Assembly (NCBI GenBank): GCA_938002965.1
Contig: CALKZY010000008.1
Location: forward strand, 124,001-188,000
Direction: 5' to 3'
Length of the DNA: 64,000 nucleotides
From: an uncultured Acidimicrobiales bacterium
GTDB lineage: Bacteria; Actinomycetota; Acidimicrobiia; Acidimicrobiales; SZUA-35
A model generated the notes under the pieces. It was given only the letters and a program-made list of their open reading frames with translations, ran no database searches and was not told where the DNA came from. This document shows positions 17,498 to 27,080 of the stretch, piece by piece (the stretch's first letter is position 1; every line of letters begins with the position of its first letter). The translations under genes and the position numbers were made by a program.

Positions 17498-18070
17498 GTG
17501 TGGTCCTATGCAGGTAACCGCGTGACTGAGGCTGCGGATAAGTCCGGCGCCGAACACCGGGCTACGGAAGGCTCCATGAAACCAAGCCCGTCCCCCGACG
17601 CTGACAACGCCGACGAGCAAATCGCTGAAATGACCGCGCTGCTCAAGATCGACGACGATGAGATCATCCGGGCCGCCGGTTGTCTCGTGTATCGAGAGTC
17701 GAACGGCCGCCTCGAAGTGCTGGTCGTCCATCGACCCCGCTACGACGATTGGGACCTCCCTAAAGGTAAACGTGAGGACGGTGAGTCCGACCTTGAGTGC
17801 GCCATCCGCGAAACCAAGGAAGAATCCGGCTTCGGCGGCGAAATCGAGAACGAGCTGTCACCCGATCACTACCTGGTTCGGGGGCGGGACAAAGTGGTGC
17901 GGTGGTGGGTCATGCGATGCACCGACGGCGCCTTCGAATTCAACACTGAGGTCGACGAAATTCGGTGGCTCGAACCGGCCGAAGCCCAGGCAATGTTGTC
18001 CTATGGGCACGCTAGAAGCCTCATCGACGAGTGGGCGGCCGGGCGATCCGAGTCTGTCGACGCCGGCTAA
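17498..18070 (+). CDS. Nudix hydrolase
   Basis: Hydrolyses a nucleoside diphosphate linked to another moiety; the substrate is not predictable. 190 residues with a GTG start. The Nudix box is complete: G-x5-E-x7-RE-x2-EE-x-G from GKREDGESDLECAIRE to TKEESGF at about residues 88-110. It lies 36 bases after ppk in the same direction, as for the MutT1-type Nudix genes found beside ppk in mycobacteria, but it lacks their C-terminal histidine phosphatase domain. The first 50 residues are disordered, so an internal ATG (17576) may be the true start. Confidence 0.9.
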   Translation: MWSYAGNRVTEAADKSGAEHRATEGSMKPSPSPDADNADEQIAEMTALLKIDDDEIIRAAGCLVYRESNGRLEVLVVHRPRYDDWDLPKGKREDGESDLECAIRETKEESGFGGEIENELSPDHYLVRGRDKVVRWWVMRCTDGAFEFNTEVDEIRWLEPAEAQAMLSYGHARSLIDEWAAGRSESVDAG

Positions 18071-18133
18071 GAACTACTGGTCGTCACCTTGCGGCCGATG
18101 TGATCTGCAACTGATTGGGGTCGTTTGTCGAAC

Positions 18134-18162
18134 CGTCACGTTCTGTTTTCCTTGTGTTCACC
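18134..18162 (+). promoter_or_regulatory. candidate PHO box upstream of pst operon
   Basis: Three seven-base units spaced exactly eleven bases apart: CGTCACG (18134), GTTTTCC (18145) and GTTCACC (18156). The last is the exact actinobacterial PHO-box consensus for PhoP/RegX3-type regulators and the others match it partly. It lies about 200 bases before pstC. Confidence 0.5.
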
Positions 18163-18360
18163 TATGAACTAAAGCCCCGTAACGTCCGACAAATAACCTC
18201 AGGACAACAGATCAGCAGATGTCGCTGGTTGCGTCGAGACCCGGAAGGGTCAACGAATCATCGAGATGGGCGAGACGCTAATGCACTTGGGTAGCGGTGA
18301 ATTGAACGCCGAGGACAGCAAAGAGTCGGGCGGCGAGCCGGCGACGGGAATGGAACAGCC

Positions 18361-19332
18361 TTGGCGCTGACGACAGCTAAGCCTGGCCTTCTGTCAGGTA
18401 ACGCAAGACGACGGACCCGTGAGCGCATGGTCCACATCCTCGTAGCCGCGGCGGCGTTGACCTCGATTCTGGTCAGTATCGGCATTGTCGGTTCCCTGCT
18501 CTACCGTGCGGTCGAGTTCATGGCCGGCCTCGCTAGTCCCGGCGAGGTTGACCTGGCCGAAGCTCGGGACGGCATTAGCTTCGCCAACCTTTGGTCGGAC
18601 AAGTGGGCACCACGCTTCTTTGACTTTGACGTCAAGACGCTGCTGGTCGGGAGTCTTGTCGTCACAGTCGTGGCCATGGCGGTAGCGGCGCCGATTGGCC
18701 TCGGATCGGCAATCTATCTGTCCGAGTACGCCACTGACAGGGTTCGCAAGGTGGTCAAGCCGATTCTTGAGATCCTGGCCGGTATTCCATCAGTGGTACT
18801 CGGGTTCTTTGCCTTGCGGTGGATTGCCCCCAATGTTGTCGGCAACGTCTTCGACGGGGCTGATGGCCAAAGCCTTTTGGCCGCCGGGCTGGGCGTCGGG
18901 CTTCTCACCATCCCACTGATGGCATCAATTTCAGAAGACGCAATGCGGTCAGTACCTCGAGCGCTGCGAATGGCGTCGGCCGGTCTAGGAGCCCGCAAGC
19001 GGACCACCACCGTGTCGGTTGTACTGCCAGCGGCGATATCTGGTCTGGTGGCGGCTGGGATTGTTGCCACCTCCCGTGCCATCGGCGAGACGATGGTCGT
19101 CTTCCTGGCCGCCGGAGCTTCTGGAAACTCGGCGCTGTTCACCGTCAATCCGCTTGAACGGGGCTCGACTATGACGGCGGCCATGGCCAGTCAGGCCTCA
19201 GGCACCGATGGAACGATTTCCGAGCTGGGGTTCGGGTCACTGTTCTTTGTGGGGTTCGTTCTCTTCGTAATCACGCTGACGTTGAATCTCATCGCCGACC
19301 GATTCGTGCGTCGAGTTCGGGAGGTGTACTAG
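18361..19332 (+). CDS. pstC: phosphate ABC transporter permease PstC
   Basis: One of two membrane subunits of the high-affinity phosphate importer. 323 residues, six membrane segments, with the binding-protein-dependent permease EAA-like loop (SVPRALRMASAGLGARKRTT). The start is unclear: TTG 18361 is the only start in frame before ATG 18427 and has no good ribosome site. A 34-codon frame (18264-18368) overlaps it and could be a leader peptide. The permease is followed after three bases by pstA. No substrate-binding pstS lies upstream, where it usually does. Confidence 0.93.
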   Translation: MALTTAKPGLLSGNARRRTRERMVHILVAAAALTSILVSIGIVGSLLYRAVEFMAGLASPGEVDLAEARDGISFANLWSDKWAPRFFDFDVKTLLVGSLVVTVVAMAVAAPIGLGSAIYLSEYATDRVRKVVKPILEILAGIPSVVLGFFALRWIAPNVVGNVFDGADGQSLLAAGLGVGLLTIPLMASISEDAMRSVPRALRMASAGLGARKRTTTVSVVLPAAISGLVAAGIVATSRAIGETMVVFLAAGASGNSALFTVNPLERGSTMTAAMASQASGTDGTISELGFGSLFFVGFVLFVITLTLNLIADRFVRRVREVY

Positions 19333-19335
19333 CCA

Positions 19336-20301
19336 ATGGCAGTAACGCAACCTATTCTGAACAGCAAGACCAGCGACCGGGTCCGAAAGCAGCTGGAGAC
19401 CGGCGGGTTCAACCTGAGCGAAGGGGCCTTCAAGTGGGCGTTGATCAGCACCTTGTTGTTTGCACTCTTGGTGCTTACGGTCCTCGTCTATGACGTGTTC
19501 GTTGACGGCTTCCCCGTCTTCACCGACCGGCTGGGCACGTTTCTGGCCAACCCCAGTCGAACGAGAGCCGATGAGACCGGAATCTTCCAAGGGCTTCGCG
19601 GTACGTTCTGGATCGGCGTCTTTGTCATCCTGCTCACGTTCCCTATCGGGATCGCCGCTGCCATTTACCTGGAGGAATACGCATCGGACAACTGGTTGAC
19701 CCGGACGATCAACATCAACATCCGGAACCTGGCCGGTGTCCCATCCGTTGTGTACGGCATCCTCGGTTTGACGATCTTCGTCAGCATCCTCAAAGGTGTG
19801 TATGGCGACGTGGCGTTGTCTCGGGGCAACACCACCACCGCCGGTGGGTTGACGCTTGCGGCCTTGGCGCTGCCAGTGGTGATCATCACCTCGGCGGAGG
19901 CTATTCGCGCTGTGCCCAGCAGTCTGCGTGAAGCTGCCTACGGGGTCGGTGCGACCAAGTGGGAAGTCATCAAGTCTCACACCCTCCCCTATGCGGCCCC
20001 CGGTATTCTCACGGGAACATTGCTGTCTTTGGCTCGGGCCTTGGGTGAGGCGGCCCCACTGATTCTGGTGGGCGCCGTGCAGGGCAAGCTGGGACCGCGC
20101 ACCGGCTTCTTCGAACTACAGCAACTGGGCGAAAAATTCACTGCCATGCCGATTGTCATTACCGACATGGCCAAACAGCCGGGTGCCGAATGGCAGCCGG
20201 TGACCGCAGCGGCAATCGTGGTACTGCTTCTGGTGGTGCTCAGCTTCAACGCTGTAGCGGTGATACTTCGAAATAGATTCGAGCGGAAACGTCAAGGCTG
20301 A
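19336..20301 (+). CDS. pstA: phosphate ABC transporter permease PstA
   Basis: Second permease subunit of the Pst importer. 321 residues, six membrane helices; the conserved cytoplasmic loop ([20 protein letters not shown]) that contacts PstB is at about residue 190. A large periplasmic segment follows near the C-terminus ([20 protein letters not shown]). Starts at ATG 19336, three bases after pstC, and is followed by pstB, so all are one transcript. Confidence 0.96.
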   Translation: MAVTQPILNSKTSDRVRKQLETGGFNLSEGAFKWALISTLLFALLVLTVLVYDVFVDGFPVFTDRLGTFLANPSRTRADETGIFQGLRGTFWIGVFVILLTFPIGIAAAIYLEEYASDNWLTRTININIRNLAGVPSVVYGILGLTIFVSILKGVYGDVALSRGNTTTAGGLTLAALALPVVIITSAEAIRAVPSSLREAAYGVGATKWEVIKSHTLPYAAPGILTGTLLSLARALGEAAPLILVGAVQGKLGPRTGFFELQQLGEKFTAMPIVITDMAKQPGAEWQPVTAAAIVVLLLVVLSFNAVAVILRNRFERKRQG

Positions 20302-20338
20302 GCCCGTGACAGGCTCAGGCCGCGACAAGGAGTCGGAA

Positions 20339-21238
20339 ATGGCGACAGAGGCACAACGCATGCAAGCTGATGACAGCTCAAACAAAACAGGAACAGCTTC
20401 AGGGGTATCCATGAGTCCAACGGTTGAAGGCGCCGGTCTGGCAGTGAAGTCAGAGACCCAGGCAGTAGTGCGGCTGGACGATGTCTCGGTTTACTACGGC
20501 AGCTTTCGGGCAGTGCGAGATGTAACCATGCCGATCAACAAGAACGAGATTACGGCCATGATCGGCCCGTCAGGTTGCGGCAAGTCCACGGTGCTGCGCT
20601 CCATCAACCGCATGAACGACCTCATCCCAACGGCCCGAGTCGAGGGCCTGGTGTCGTACATGGGCATCGACCTGTACGGCGAGGACGTTGACCCCGTCGA
20701 GGTACGCCGTCGTATCGGCATGGTGTTCCAAAAGCCCAACCCGTTCCCGAAGTCCATTCGCGAAAACATCACCTATGGCCCCCGGATCGCCGGTATCCCG
20801 AAGAAGGAGTGGGACGATCTGGTTGAACAGTCGCTTCGATCGGCCGCCATTTGGGACGAAGTAAAAGACCGGCTTGATGACTCCGCACTGGGACTTTCCG
20901 GCGGACAGCAGCAGCGACTATGCATCGCCAGAGCCGTCGCAACCAAGCCCGACGTGCTATTGATGGATGAACCGTGCTCTGCCCTCGATCCGATCGCCAC
21001 CGGTCGTATCGAGGACCTTATGCAGGAGCTCAAGAACGATTATTCGATCATGATTGTCACCCACAATATGCAGCAGGCGGCACGGGTCAGCGATCGGTGC
21101 GGCTTCTTCACCACCGAACTTGATTCACAAAGCGACCGTCGAACCGGTCAGTTAGTCGAGTTCGACGAGACAGACAAAATCTTTTCCAACCCGAGCGACG
21201 AGCGAACCGAAAATTACGTCACAGGCCGGTTCGGCTAG
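20339..21238 (+). CDS. pstB: phosphate ABC transporter ATPase PstB
   Basis: ATPase of the phosphate importer. AAGGAG at 20327-20332, six bases before ATG 20339, fixes this start over the open GTG at 20306. 299 residues. The first 45 are a disordered extension; then Walker [10 protein letters not shown], the Q-loop in [13 protein letters not shown] (typical of PstB), the signature LSGGQQQRL, Walker [14 protein letters not shown], and the switch His in IVTHNMQQA. phoU follows after 63 bases. Confidence 0.97.
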   Translation: MATEAQRMQADDSSNKTGTASGVSMSPTVEGAGLAVKSETQAVVRLDDVSVYYGSFRAVRDVTMPINKNEITAMIGPSGCGKSTVLRSINRMNDLIPTARVEGLVSYMGIDLYGEDVDPVEVRRRIGMVFQKPNPFPKSIRENITYGPRIAGIPKKEWDDLVEQSLRSAAIWDEVKDRLDDSALGLSGGQQQRLCIARAVATKPDVLLMDEPCSALDPIATGRIEDLMQELKNDYSIMIVTHNMQQAARVSDRCGFFTTELDSQSDRRTGQLVEFDETDKIFSNPSDERTENYVTGRFG

Positions 21239-21301
21239 CCCAACCGCCAAGAAGAGCGACACCGGTCGGTTCCGGTTCGTCGCAGCAAGAAAGGGGTCGA
21301 C

Positions 21302-22069
21302 TTGAGCATCGACGACATCGCAGCCAGTCAGCCACCACAGATTGAACACCGCAAGGCATACCACCGAGAGCTTGAGTCGCTGACCAATGGGATTCTCAGG
21401 CTTGGAGCGTTGGCCTGCGAGACGATCCCTCGCAGCACCGAGGCGCTGCTTTCCGGCAACTTGAGTGACGCCCAAGCGGTTATCGACGCCGATGACGTCG
21501 TCGACGACCTTGCGGCTGAGTTGGAGGAACAGTGCTTGTCGATCATGGCTCGACAAGCACCGATGGCCGGTGAGCTACGTCGACTGGTCACGTGCATCCA
21601 CATGATCTCCGAGATCGAGCGTTCGGCCGACCTCATGGTCAACGTCTGTAAAGCCAGCCGCCGAATGTTCGGTCAGCCCCTGACCCCTCAGATCCGGGGA
21701 CTGGCGGCGTCCATGAGCAAAGAAGCCAACAAGCTTCTGCGACTCTCGCTCGACGCGTTCGCTGACAACAACGTCTCGTTGGCCGCCGCGCTAGGCGACA
21801 TCGACGACGAACTCGACCAACTCAACCGTGACATGGTTGAGACGATTTTCGCCCACGAGGGCGATCAACAGATCGAGCTTTCGGGTGCACTTCAGTTGGC
21901 TCTTATCGCCCGTTATTACGAGCGGGTTGGCGACCACGCGGTCAACATCGGAGAGCGTGTGATCTACATGATCACCGGAAGTCATCAGTTGGAAACTGAC
22001 GGAGACCGCGACCGGCGTGGCTCGGCGTCCAACCAGGAAACTAGCTCCAGCGATTCAGCGGAGGAGTAG
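21302..22069 (+). CDS. phoU: phosphate signalling regulator PhoU
   Basis: Negative regulator that links the Pst transporter to the histidine kinase. 255 residues of two three-helix PhoU bundles with the metal-binding E/DxxxD motifs (IDADDVVDDL in the first, ALGDIDDELDQLNRD in the second). The start is a TTG at 21302 with AAAGGGG about six bases upstream. The C-terminal 25 residues are Ser/Glu-rich and disordered. It is followed after ten bases by the kinase gene, an arrangement that fits PhoU-kinase coupling. Confidence 0.93.
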   Translation: MSIDDIAASQPPQIEHRKAYHRELESLTNGILRLGALACETIPRSTEALLSGNLSDAQAVIDADDVVDDLAAELEEQCLSIMARQAPMAGELRRLVTCIHMISEIERSADLMVNVCKASRRMFGQPLTPQIRGLAASMSKEANKLLRLSLDAFADNNVSLAAALGDIDDELDQLNRDMVETIFAHEGDQQIELSGALQLALIARYYERVGDHAVNIGERVIYMITGSHQLETDGDRDRRGSASNQETSSSDSAEE

Positions 22070-22079
22070 GTAGCCAACT

Positions 22080-23405
22080 GTGTGGGAGGCCGTCGTCGCT
22101 GCCATTTCTCTTTCCGCTGGAGTTGTCATCGGCTGGTTCGGGCGACGGTCGCGTGTGGCGACAATCGACTCTGATAGGCCGCCTGTGGTGGAGCCGGTCC
22201 AGTCGACAAACACTGTTTCGCTTGAGCCGCTAGCGGTCGTCGATGAGGACATAGTGACCACCAACTTGGTGGCCAAAGCGCTGGCCGATCTGCGTCTGGG
22301 CGTCGTGGTCTTTGGCGGAGACGGCGAGGAGTTGTACCGCAATCGCACGGCCGAAGAATTCAAGACAGCTCGCCACGGAAATGCTTTGACCGAAGCGGCG
22401 CTGGAACGGGTGGTTGAGGGCGCTCTCATTGGGTTGTCGCTGGAAGAGAAGTTGGACCTGTACGGTCCGCCACAGCGAAGTTTGCGAGTCCAAGCGTCTC
22501 CCATACTGGAAGGCGATCAGGTGAACGGGGTCACCGCAGTCGTCGAGGACGTAACCGATGCTCGCCACGTTGAGCGGGTTCGCAGCGACTTTGTCGCTAA
22601 CGTCAGTCACGAACTTCGGACACCGGTGGGAGCGATGAGTGTCCTAGCCGAGACTCTGGCCGACTGTGAGGACGCCGATGTGGCCTCCCGTCTCACCAGC
22701 CGGATTCAGCGAGAAGCCGTTCGCATGAGCGAGACCATCGCCGACTTGTTGGTACTGTCGCGTCTTGACTCAGGTAATGTAACCGCATCGGACACCACGG
22801 ACCTGACGTCGGTTGTAGCCATGGCTATTGATCGAGTCAGCGAAGCTGCTGTGCAGCGTGGGGTGGAGGTCGTGGTCGAGAAGGGCCAAGACGGGCCAAT
22901 CCTGGTTGACGGCGAGCAGGGCCAGCTGGTTTCGGCGGTGGCCAATCTCCTCGACAACGCCATCAAGTACACCGCCATCAAGTACACCGACACCGCCGCT
23001 GCCAGTGAGCCCGATCACGTCGGTGGCGCATCGAGCGGCGACCGGACCGATTCCGAGGTCACCGTGTCGATTGATATCAAAGGTGGTTCATCATCGGCCG
23101 ACCTGCCTGAAGCGGTACTGGCCGTCTCCGACCGGGGAATTGGCGTGCCGGAAACCGACCTCAACCGGATATTCGAGCGGTTCTATCGTGTCGACAGCGC
23201 TCGAAGCCGGGACACCGGCGGCACCGGACTTGGCTTGTCCATTGTTCGAAACACTGTCATCAACCACGATGGAACTATTGACGTTGAATCGGTGGAGGGG
23301 CGAGGCTCGACGTTCACCATCCGACTCCCTCTTTCATCGGCCCAACTTCAATTGGACAAGATGACACCTGCGGCCAACGTCGAGGGCACGAACGGCCCAA
23401 CGTAG
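22080..23405 (+). CDS. senX3: phosphate-sensing histidine kinase (SenX3/PhoR-like)
   Basis: Sensor kinase, 441 residues from GTG 22080. One N-terminal membrane helix (residues about 4-22), then a PAS-like domain (about 65-165, with AVVEDVTDARHVERV at its end), then HisKA with the phospho-His in FVANVSHELRTPVGAMSVLA, and HATPase_c with N, G1 (VSDRGIGVPETDLNRIFERF) and G2 (GTGLGLSIV) boxes. The single membrane helix differs from the two of mycobacterial SenX3. The N-box holds a 15-base tandem duplication (NAIKYTAIKYT instead of NAIKYT). It sits between phoU and a response regulator. Confidence 0.9.
   Translation: MWEAVVAAISLSAGVVIGWFGRRSRVATIDSDRPPVVEPVQSTNTVSLEPLAVVDEDIVTTNLVAKALADLRLGVVVFGGDGEELYRNRTAEEFKTARHGNALTEAALERVVEGALIGLSLEEKLDLYGPPQRSLRVQASPILEGDQVNGVTAVVEDVTDARHVERVRSDFVANVSHELRTPVGAMSVLAETLADCEDADVASRLTSRIQREAVRMSETIADLLVLSRLDSGNVTASDTTDLTSVVAMAIDRVSEAAVQRGVEVVVEKGQDGPILVDGEQGQLVSAVANLLDNAIKYTAIKYTDTAAASEPDHVGGASSGDRTDSEVTVSIDIKGGSSSADLPEAVLAVSDRGIGVPETDLNRIFERFYRVDSARSRDTGGTGLGLSIVRNTVINHDGTIDVESVEGRGSTFTIRLPLSSAQLQLDKMTPAANVEGTNGPT
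22959..22988 (+). repeat. 15-base tandem duplication in kinase N-box
   Basis: GCCATCAAGTACACC occurs twice in exact tandem, adding five residues (AIKYT) right in the ATP-binding N-box. The copies are identical at base level, so the duplication is recent. Confidence 0.9.
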
Positions 23406-23462
23406 ACTTCGTCGAGACACGATTTGCCGGAGACAGGGTTGAGATAGTGAGAGGAACCTTAG

Positions 23463-24197
23463 GTGGACAACGCCGAACGTAGCCGAGTGCTCGTGGTCGA
23501 GGACGAAGAAGCATACGTCGATGCCCTGACAGTGGGGCTTACCCGCGAAGGGTTTGACGTTTCCGTGGCTCGAACCGGTGCTGAAGCCTTGGCCGTCTTC
23601 GACGAATGCGCCCCTGACATCGTGCTGCTGGACCTCATGTTGCCCAACGTCTCGGGTCTTGACGTTTGCCGGGAGTTGCGGAGCCGGTCGTCGGTACCGA
23701 TCATCATGGTTACGGCAAAGTCGGCCGAGGTCGACACTGTGGTCGGCCTTGAGGTCGGAGCCGACGACTACGTGACCAAGCCGTACCGCATTCGGGAGCT
23801 GATTGCTCGAATCAGAGCCCTGCTCAGACGAGACGAGCTCATCAGAGCTGAGACTGGCCGGACGGCGTCGGCACCTGAGGATGTAGCCGAGGAGGCCATC
23901 GTTGTTGGGGACATCTCGCTCGACACCGCCAAGCACGAAGTGGTGATCAGAGGCGAGGAAGTTTCGCTTCCGTTGAAAGAGTTCGAATTGCTCCACTACC
24001 TGATGGCCAACGCCGGTCGGGTTCTGACCCGGGATGCGCTCATCGAGAGGATTTGGGGATACGACTACGTTGGCGACACCAAGACGCTGGACGTCCACAT
24101 CAAGCGACTCCGAGCCAAGGTCGAGGAGGAGCCGTCACGCCCCGCTTCAATCGTCACAATTCGGGGACTCGGCTACAAGTTCGATCGGCAGCGCTGA
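23463..24197 (+). CDS. regX3: OmpR-family response regulator (RegX3/PhoB-like)
   Basis: Output regulator of the phosphate two-component system. 244 residues from GTG 23463, with a GAGAGGA ribosome site upstream. The receiver domain has the acidic pair (VVEDEEAYVD), the phospho-Asp in DIVLLDLMLPNVSG, the conserved T (MVTAKSA) and K (DDYVTKPYRIRELI). The C-terminal winged helix (LPLKEFELLHYLMANAGRVL; DTKTLDVHIKRLRAKVE) binds tandem GTTCAC-type sites. It should act on the PHO-box-like repeats ahead of pstC. Confidence 0.95.
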   Translation: MDNAERSRVLVVEDEEAYVDALTVGLTREGFDVSVARTGAEALAVFDECAPDIVLLDLMLPNVSGLDVCRELRSRSSVPIIMVTAKSAEVDTVVGLEVGADDYVTKPYRIRELIARIRALLRRDELIRAETGRTASAPEDVAEEAIVVGDISLDTAKHEVVIRGEEVSLPLKEFELLHYLMANAGRVLTRDALIERIWGYDYVGDTKTLDVHIKRLRAKVEEEPSRPASIVTIRGLGYKFDRQR

Positions 24198-24265
24198 GGA
24201 GAAAACGCGGTCGGTCTCGGCTGTGTCTTTGGTCCGACGAATATTCCGTTTACCATCAGGTCCTG

Positions 24266-25744
24266 GTGACTACTTCGGCACAAGGCGGAAAATCCGGTAT
24301 TGGCCGGGCGGAGAGGCGAGTAACGGGTGGATCTCAGCGCGCTCCCGGCGTGGTGACACCGTTCCAGCGGTTGGCTCGGACCCACGCCTTTTCGGTGGTC
24401 GGAGACACGCTGTTAGCCATAGCCTTGGCCGACTCGTTGTTCTTCAACGTCGATCCCAACGATGCCCGGTGGCGTGTCGGGGCGTACCTGTTGCTGACAA
24501 TCGCCCCGTTTGCCTTTGTCGCTCCGTTCCTGGGGCCGGTGATGGACCGGGTGCCGGGTGGCCGCCGGTACATGATCATTTTCTCGGCCTTGGTTCGCGC
24601 CGGGGTTATGGCAGCCTTAGTCCGCTACGTACAGGATTGGCCGCTGTTCCCTCTGGCATTTTCGATGCTGGTGATGGGCAAAACCTATGCGGTGGCCAAG
24701 AGCGCCGTGGTCCCGACGACCGTGGCCACCAAAGCCGATTTGGTTCGCTCGAACTCCAGGCTGGCCATCTTGTCGGCTATGTCAGGCGCGGCCGCCAGTG
24801 TTCCCGGCGTGCTACTTCTCCGATTTGGGGGAGCGGAATGGGTGTTGGCGCTGGGTGTGGTGGCGTTCTTGGTTGCCGCCTTCTTCGGGATTGCGATTCC
24901 GTCGACCACGGTGGCACAGCAGCCAGAGGATCGCCAAGAACGCCAGGAACTACGGGGAGCCGGGATCCTGGTGTCGTCCAGCGCCATGGGCTACCTGCGA
25001 GGTGTCGCCGGGTTCGTGACTATGTTGTTGGCCTTCGCCCTACGTGGCGGGATCGATCCCGGCCCGACAAACGCCGGTGTGGAAATCGGCCATCAAGTTC
25101 GCGAAGCCGTCGGATTCGAGCGCCTTGACCTGGCCAGCGGCGGTGCCCCACCGTGGCACTTTGGTCTTGCCCTGGTCGGCGTGGGTCTCGGTGGGCTACT
25201 GGGCTCAATTGCCGTTCCCCGGCTGCGGGCCCACCTCCGCGAGGAGCGCATCTTGGCCTACGGCTTGATCGCACTCACGATCCTGGCCGTATTGGCCGCC
25301 ATTTCCACCGGCCTGGCTGGAGCCTTCATCATGAGCTTAGGGACCGCACTGGCCGCTCAAGGCGGCAAACAAGCATTCGACGCCATCGTCCAACGCGATG
25401 CACCCCGAGCCAACCTGGGCAGGACGTTCAGCCGCTACGAGAGCCGTTTCCAGCTGATCTGGGTGCTTGGAGCCCTTGTACCTGTCGTGATTCCGCTGCC
25501 GGCTCGGGCCGGGTACCTGCTTATCGCCGCGTCGGCGGCCTTCGTGGCCGCCACCTACTGGATCGGCCGTACGCCAAACCCGGCGGCTGTATTGTCCGAT
25601 GGTCTCGTGGCCCAGAACCTGGACCGGTTGGCCGGGGCTTTGCCCACGCCGTTGGGCCAGCGTCTTCGGTCTCGAACCTGGGCCCGTGTAGAAGAGCCCG
25701 ATCGAGGAACCTCAACCGGTCGTTACTCCGATTCGTCGTCCTGA
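24266..25744 (+). CDS. MFS-type transporter
   Basis: Integral membrane carrier of the major facilitator superfamily with about ten to twelve helices; substrate unknown. The frame is open back to 24053, inside the response regulator, but the N-terminal part is not natural protein. GTG 24266 and GTG 24350/24353 are the candidate starts; none has a strong ribosome site. The loop MDRVPGGRRYM after helix 2 is the MFS A-like motif. A long central loop (residues about 225-260, QPEDRQERQELRGAG) separates the two six-helix halves. The C-terminus overlaps the convergent zincin gene by 22 bases. Confidence 0.78.
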   Translation: MTTSAQGGKSGIGRAERRVTGGSQRAPGVVTPFQRLARTHAFSVVGDTLLAIALADSLFFNVDPNDARWRVGAYLLLTIAPFAFVAPFLGPVMDRVPGGRRYMIIFSALVRAGVMAALVRYVQDWPLFPLAFSMLVMGKTYAVAKSAVVPTTVATKADLVRSNSRLAILSAMSGAAASVPGVLLLRFGGAEWVLALGVVAFLVAAFFGIAIPSTTVAQQPEDRQERQELRGAGILVSSSAMGYLRGVAGFVTMLLAFALRGGIDPGPTNAGVEIGHQVREAVGFERLDLASGGAPPWHFGLALVGVGLGGLLGSIAVPRLRAHLREERILAYGLIALTILAVLAAISTGLAGAFIMSLGTALAAQGGKQAFDAIVQRDAPRANLGRTFSRYESRFQLIWVLGALVPVVIPLPARAGYLLIAASAAFVAATYWIGRTPNPAAVLSDGLVAQNLDRLAGALPTPLGQRLRSRTWARVEEPDRGTSTGRYSDSSS

Positions 25745-27063
25745 TCGGAATCGTCGGGCGAGTCGCCTCCAAGTTCTCCGAAACCTTCGAGGCCTGATAG
25801 ATCGTCGGGCACGTTGAGGCCCATTCCTTCGGCATCGTCGGTCAAGCCGATGCGGGCCAACCACAATCCTGGGGCATCAACCTCAGCGGCCGTGGGAAGA
25901 TCCAACTCGTCAGCCCACAAACGTTGAAGACCTTCGTGGCCTGCCCGTTCGACCACACCGTCAATGAAGGTCTTGCCTCGTTCGATGGTGACCGGACCGA
26001 CTTCCATGCCAAGCAGGCGTTCGGTAAAGCGGTCGGATGGGGACGCTTCCGATGCTCGGTCGGCCATTCGTCGACGAATGTCGTCGTGGCTGGGAATCAA
26101 CGATTCTGTGATGGTTGACACCGTATGATCCACGTAGCCGAGAATGGCCGAGAGGAGAGCGTCGATTTGGGGGACGAGCAGGTCCTGAGCCGGTGATCGA
26201 AGCAACGACAAAACGGTGTCCGGATCGCTGAATGCCTCGGAGACTTCTTGCATCTGAGCCATGTCGGTAACCGGCCCGAGCTTCTCGGCGATGGCTTCCT
26301 CGTTGGGGCGGAACGCCGAGGCAAAGTCGATGAGGAGGGAATCCAGGCGACTACGAACATGGTCGACGCTTAGAACGGCATGGGTGACCATCTCGTGGAT
26401 GAGGATCCACAGGCGGAGATCGTCGACGGCAATGTTCCAGACCTTGGCTGAGCGGTCAATGTTGGTCGGAACCACCAGCACCTCCGCTGTGGCTCTAGGG
26501 ACCGGAAGATCGTATTGGCCTAGAGCCCGGCGACCGAGATGCCCCAGCATGTTTCCGGCCGACGTAGCCACCAGGAATGGACCGAGCGAAGCAAACAGTT
26601 GTCCCATGATTTGGGCCGGGAACAGAGCAGCGAAGTCGCCGCCGAAGGGATCGGCCCCAAGAGACTCTGCCATCTGTTCGATGTCTGTTCCCTCCTGCCC
26701 GGAGGCTGCGTCCTGGGGAGCTGCCAGGTTTTCGGACAACGCCTCTCCGAATCGTTCGAAGAACGGCCGGTAGGCGACGATGCTCTGCGTGCTCCAAACT
26801 GACCTGGTCACCGCTGTGACTTTGAGGGTCGGGGGTAGCCGCAAACCTGGAACTTGACCGACGTGAAGCTCGGCCACGCGGGCCAGGTCCTCAATGGCTA
26901 TCCGGTCGGCAGGATTCAGATTGTGTTCCGTCCCACCGTCGGAAGCAATGGCCGCAGCCATGTCGATTGCCGCCTTCCACGGATCGGACTTGGCCAGCCC
27001 CCCGAGGAGAGCACTGAAGTCGAAGAACGGGATATCTCCACCGAGTGGATTACTACTGCTCAC
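25723..27063 (-). CDS. zincin-like DUF2342 (Zincin_2) family protein
   Basis: 446-residue soluble protein of the actinobacterial Zincin_2/DUF2342 family, sometimes associated with coenzyme F420 genes. The presumed zinc helix is WILIHEMVTHAVL near residue 225; its spacing is H-E-x-x-x-H, one residue longer than the standard HExxH, so zinc binding and catalysis are doubtful unless the helix is shifted. The N-terminus has the DPWKAAIDMAAAIASDGG segment and the C-terminal 40 residues are acidic. Start ATG 27063 lies only 17 bases from the divergent SDR start, so promoters must lie inside the opposite genes. Confidence 0.75.
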   Translation of the reverse strand: MSSSNPLGGDIPFFDFSALLGGLAKSDPWKAAIDMAAAIASDGGTEHNLNPADRIAIEDLARVAELHVGQVPGLRLPPTLKVTAVTRSVWSTQSIVAYRPFFERFGEALSENLAAPQDAASGQEGTDIEQMAESLGADPFGGDFAALFPAQIMGQLFASLGPFLVATSAGNMLGHLGRRALGQYDLPVPRATAEVLVVPTNIDRSAKVWNIAVDDLRLWILIHEMVTHAVLSVDHVRSRLDSLLIDFASAFRPNEEAIAEKLGPVTDMAQMQEVSEAFSDPDTVLSLLRSPAQDLLVPQIDALLSAILGYVDHTVSTITESLIPSHDDIRRRMADRASEASPSDRFTERLLGMEVGPVTIERGKTFIDGVVERAGHEGLQRLWADELDLPTAAEVDAPGLWLARIGLTDDAEGMGLNVPDDLSGLEGFGELGGDSPDDSDQDDESE

Positions 27064-27080
27064 AAGGGCATGGTAGAGCA

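Noticed and set aside
19237..19980. 247-codon minus-strand frame over pstA
   Set aside because: Shadow of pstA; PstA motifs and membrane helices on the plus strand are decisive.
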